A DNA stretch of 8,471 nucleotides from an uncultured Oscillospiraceae bacterium (lineage in GTDB: Bacteria; Bacillota; Clostridia; Oscillospirales; Ruminococcaceae), in contig CAJMEU010000126.1 of NCBI GenBank assembly GCA_905212515.1, positions 1 through 8,471 on the forward strand. The letters are read 5' to 3'. The first letter of the stretch is position 1, and the number at the start of each line of letters is the position of its first letter. The notes beneath the pieces are model-generated. The model was not told where the DNA came from. It was given only the letters and a program-made list of their open reading frames with translations, and made no database searches. The translations under genes were made by a program, and so were the position numbers. This document shows positions 7,349 to 8,471 of the stretch, one piece after another.

Positions 7349-7368
7349 TCAAAACGTTGTGCAAAAAT
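7342..7368. promoter_or_regulatory. Direct repeat, candidate operator for the AraC-family regulator
   Basis: GCAAAAAT occurs at 7342-7349 and again at 7361-7368. The next two bases make it GCAAAAATCA versus GCAAAAATGA, 9 of 10 identical. The starts are 19 bp apart, close to two helical turns, the usual arrangement of AraC-family half-sites. The near copy covers the weak -35 of the GH94 promoter, as expected for an activator site. Which protein binds is inference. Confidence 0.45.
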
Positions 7369-7403
7369 GACAGAATCATGACCATAGTTTCACAGAAGCT
7401 CCA

Positions 7404-7421
7404 AAATTCGGTCAAGAATTT
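7404..7421. repeat. Small inverted repeat between the divergent promoters
   Basis: AAATTC at 7404-7409 and GAATTT at 7416-7421 form a perfect 6-bp inverted repeat around GGTCAA. It lies midway between the GH94 operon and the transporter gene and could be a dimeric repressor site. It is short and in an AT-rich stretch, so chance is possible. Confidence 0.3.
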
Positions 7422-7466
7422 GATATTTTTTTGAATTGCTAATATATTGGCGGCAGGGTTAGCCCC

Positions 7467-7472
7467 TATAAT
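7467..7472 (+). promoter_or_regulatory. Candidate -10 box of the sugar-binding lipoprotein gene
   Basis: TATAAT at 7467-7472 points to transcription starting near 7479 and a leader of about 100 bases before ATG 7583. No good -35 box stands at 16-18 bases (TATTGG at 7445-7450 is the closest), so it too may depend on an activator. Confidence 0.5.
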
Positions 7473-7485
7473 AAAGTCACAGTCC

Positions 7486-7509
7486 GACAGGGAGAACATA
7501 AGCCCTGTC
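7486..7509 (+). other. Short hairpin in the 5' leader of the lipoprotein gene
   Basis: GACAGGG at 7486-7492 pairs with CCCTGTC at 7503-7509 around a 10-base loop, just after the expected transcription start. It has no T-run, so it is not a terminator; it could stabilise the leader. Significance unknown. Confidence 0.3.
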
Positions 7510-7582
7510 CCCGCAAGATCACAGGGCACAGCCGCAGCAGTTTGGCCGCGGCGGCCGCGCCCCCAGACAAGGAGGAAAAACC

Positions 7583-7770
7583 ATGAAGAAACCTTACTTG
7601 CCGGCGCGATGGCCGTCGCTTCCATCGCTGCGCTGCTGGCCGGGTGCGGCGGTAGCGGCAGCAGCCAGGCCGCCGGGGATGCCACCGCGAATACCGCTTC
7701 CGCCGAGGGCCAGGTCATCAACATCTATAGTTGGAACGATGAGTTCCGCACCCGGCTGGAAGCCGTCTAA
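7583..7770 (+). pseudogene. Frameshifted, truncated sugar ABC transporter substrate-binding lipoprotein
   Basis: A strong ribosome binding site (AAGGAGG, 7569-7575) stands 7 bases before ATG 7583. The ATG frame gives only MKK before meaningless sequence. The frame one base over gives TLLAGAMAVASIAALLAGCG, a lipoprotein signal peptide with a lipobox ending LLAGC, then a Ser/Gly/Ala linker and GQVINIYSWNDEFRTRLEAV, the start of a carbohydrate-binding protein of the extracellular family 1 type. Restoring one A to the AAA at 7589-7591 (giving MKKTLLAGAM...) repairs the reading. The frame then stops at TAA 7768-7770 after about 62 codons of an expected 400 or more, and no later part is found. It would have sat on the outer face of the membrane and delivered sugars to an ABC permease, which is not in the window. 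Confidence 0.78.
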
Positions 7771-8167
7771 GCCCAGGCTGAAAAGACACACAGTATTGCA
7801 CTTGCAACGGCACGCTCCCGCTCTGATTGAGGCGCTCATGTTTGGCCGGTTTTGCATAGGCTTTTCTTTGCCAGAGTCAGCCTGAAAGCAACCCCAACCA
7901 TCACACACAGGCTGCAATAAAATATTTCGGCACGGGCCGTGTGGAGTATGGCCGCGTCACGGGCAAAAGCGGGAACCGCACTTCACAGGCGGCTCCCGCT
8001 TTTGCTTGTTGTCTATTTTCTGCTCAGCTCGTTGTTGCGGACAGATGTGCTGGCAGAGCTGTTGCCACACAGCGTTGTACAAAATTTTCCGCGGGCAGGT
8101 TTGTGCAGTTTCCACAGCCCACGCAACTGTCCCTGCCGTGCCCTGGCCGAAGGGGAAGGTTGTCCGA
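7771..8167. other. Non-coding stretch between gene remnants
   Basis: Apart from the hairpin at 7963-8006 I see no supportable gene here on either strand. The open frames at 7939-8318 (plus) and 7957-8262 (minus) lack ribosome binding sites, have scrambled composition and overlap the hairpin. No continuation of the sugar-binding protein is recognisable after 7770. Confidence 0.5.
7963..8006. terminator. Strong hairpin, probable bidirectional terminator
   Basis: GCAAAAGCGGGA at 7963-7974 pairs with TCCCGCTTTTGC at 7995-8006, and CCGC/GCGG extends the stem past one mismatch to a short loop. The A and T runs within the stem and the T-rich plus-strand flank fit a terminator. It could end the minus-strand gene whose stop is at 8168 or the transporter transcript from the left. 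Confidence 0.7.
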
Positions 8168-8407
8168 TCACGCCGGCCCATCCGTCTGGCCGTTGGCGGC
8201 GGCCAGCAGTCCCTGTGCCGCAGCGGCCGGGAAGCTGCCGCCGCTGGAGAGCACCGCTGCACGAAGCGGCGCGTCGGCGCCTGACATAATCATCATGCGG
8301 AAATCCGGGTTGCTGTAGTCCGCTTTCCCGCCAAATCCCTGCGCAATGGTGGCTTCGGTACCACGGAAGGCTTGCATCATCAGGGGGGAGAAGTCCTTCA
8401 TTTCCAT
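8168..8407 (-). CDS. C-terminal part of an unidentified protein, probably truncated
   Basis: A 79-residue minus-strand open frame beginning MEMKDFSPLMMQAFRG, continuing with GKADYSNPDFRMMIMSGAD and APLRAAVLSSGGSFPAAA, and ending GLLAAANGQTDGPA. The sequence is protein-like, with two amphipathic helical stretches, and a terminator lies 160 bases downstream, consistent with a true gene end. The frame stays open to the right edge of the window, so the Met at 8407 need not be the start and no ribosome binding site precedes it. I do not recognise it with confidence. The shape (helix, PLRA, SGG, helix, NG) faintly recalls C-terminal extensions of Clostridia GH3 beta-glucosidases, which would suit the sugar locus, but this is a guess. 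Confidence 0.4.
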   Translation of the reverse strand: MEMKDFSPLMMQAFRGTEATIAQGFGGKADYSNPDFRMMIMSGADAPLRAAVLSSGGSFPAAAAQGLLAAANGQTDGPA

Positions 8408-8471
8408 GATACCCGTCTCTACAACTGGTCGAAGGCCGAGGCCGAGAAGCCGGAGGGCCAGCAGCCCAGCA

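Noticed and set aside
4496..7381. A 961-codon open frame on the plus strand opposite the GH94 gene, longer than the real gene.
   Set aside because: Its residues (many His, Ala, Val, Gly, Gln and Pro) are what GC-rich codons give when read antisense. It has no ribosome binding site, while the minus frame carries full GH94 motifs.
7550..7562. GC-rich palindrome-like run (GGCGGCCGCG) before the lipoprotein gene.
   Set aside because: It is a simple GC-rich stretch in a GC-rich genome, with no T-run and no spacing suited to a known regulator.
1..8471. CRISPR arrays, tRNA and rRNA genes, insertion sequences with terminal repeats.
   Set aside because: I saw no regularly spaced repeats, cloverleaf-like segments, rRNA signatures or transposase genes. 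The only mobile-element traces are the recombinase and relaxase tails, and I could not find convincing attachment-site repeats.

Overview
The window reads as chromosomal DNA of a GC-rich gut Clostridium relative, probably Oscillospiraceae (Faecalibacterium, Gemmiger or Subdoligranulum type). This is inferred from strong AGGAGG ribosome binding sites, the protein families present and the GC-rich third codon positions. It joins two kinds of DNA. The left 2.3 kb is a lower-GC relic of mobile elements. The right 5.5 kb is a GC-rich sugar phosphorolysis locus that is itself partly decayed.

Left part (1-2365): the last 27 codons of a small unidentified protein; a bidirectional terminator; an intact minus-strand RhuM-family gene; and, overlapping its start by ATGA, the last ~57 codons of a DUF6076-like zinc-ribbon gene. 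That gene is cut at about 1357 and abuts, head-on, the C-terminal tail of a large serine recombinase (TnpX/DUF4368 type). The recombinase tail runs directly into the C-terminal coiled-coil tail of a MobA/MobL-type relaxase, which ends at a terminator. This is a mosaic of ends from an integrative mobilizable element.

Middle (2366-2970): no intact gene. There is one open frame with coding-like base use, interrupted by a single amber codon, followed by the promoter of an AraC-family regulator (2971-3783, intact).

Right part (3784-7582): a minus-strand operon read from a TATAAT promoter at 7320-7325. It encodes an intact 902-residue GH94-type glycoside phosphorylase with a TTG start. Twenty-two bases further on lies a second, cellobiose-phosphorylase-like GH94 gene reduced to its two ends (frameshift, nonsense codon, loss of roughly 600 codons). 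A perfect 15-bp hairpin closes the operon and separates it from the convergent AraC gene. An 8-bp direct repeat with a 19-bp period lies over and just upstream of the GH94 -35 region and is a candidate AraC-protein site.

Divergently on the plus strand (7583 on), a sugar ABC transporter lipoprotein starts with an excellent ribosome binding site. It is frameshifted after codon 3 and stops after about 62 codons. Beyond it are a strong hairpin and the minus-strand tail of an unidentified protein. Intact, the locus would have imported beta-linked oligosaccharides, cleaved them with phosphate and been controlled by the AraC protein. As it stands only the regulator and the first phosphorylase look functional. 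I see no wholly new system; the most interesting signals are the repeated splicing of gene ends and the candidate operator.
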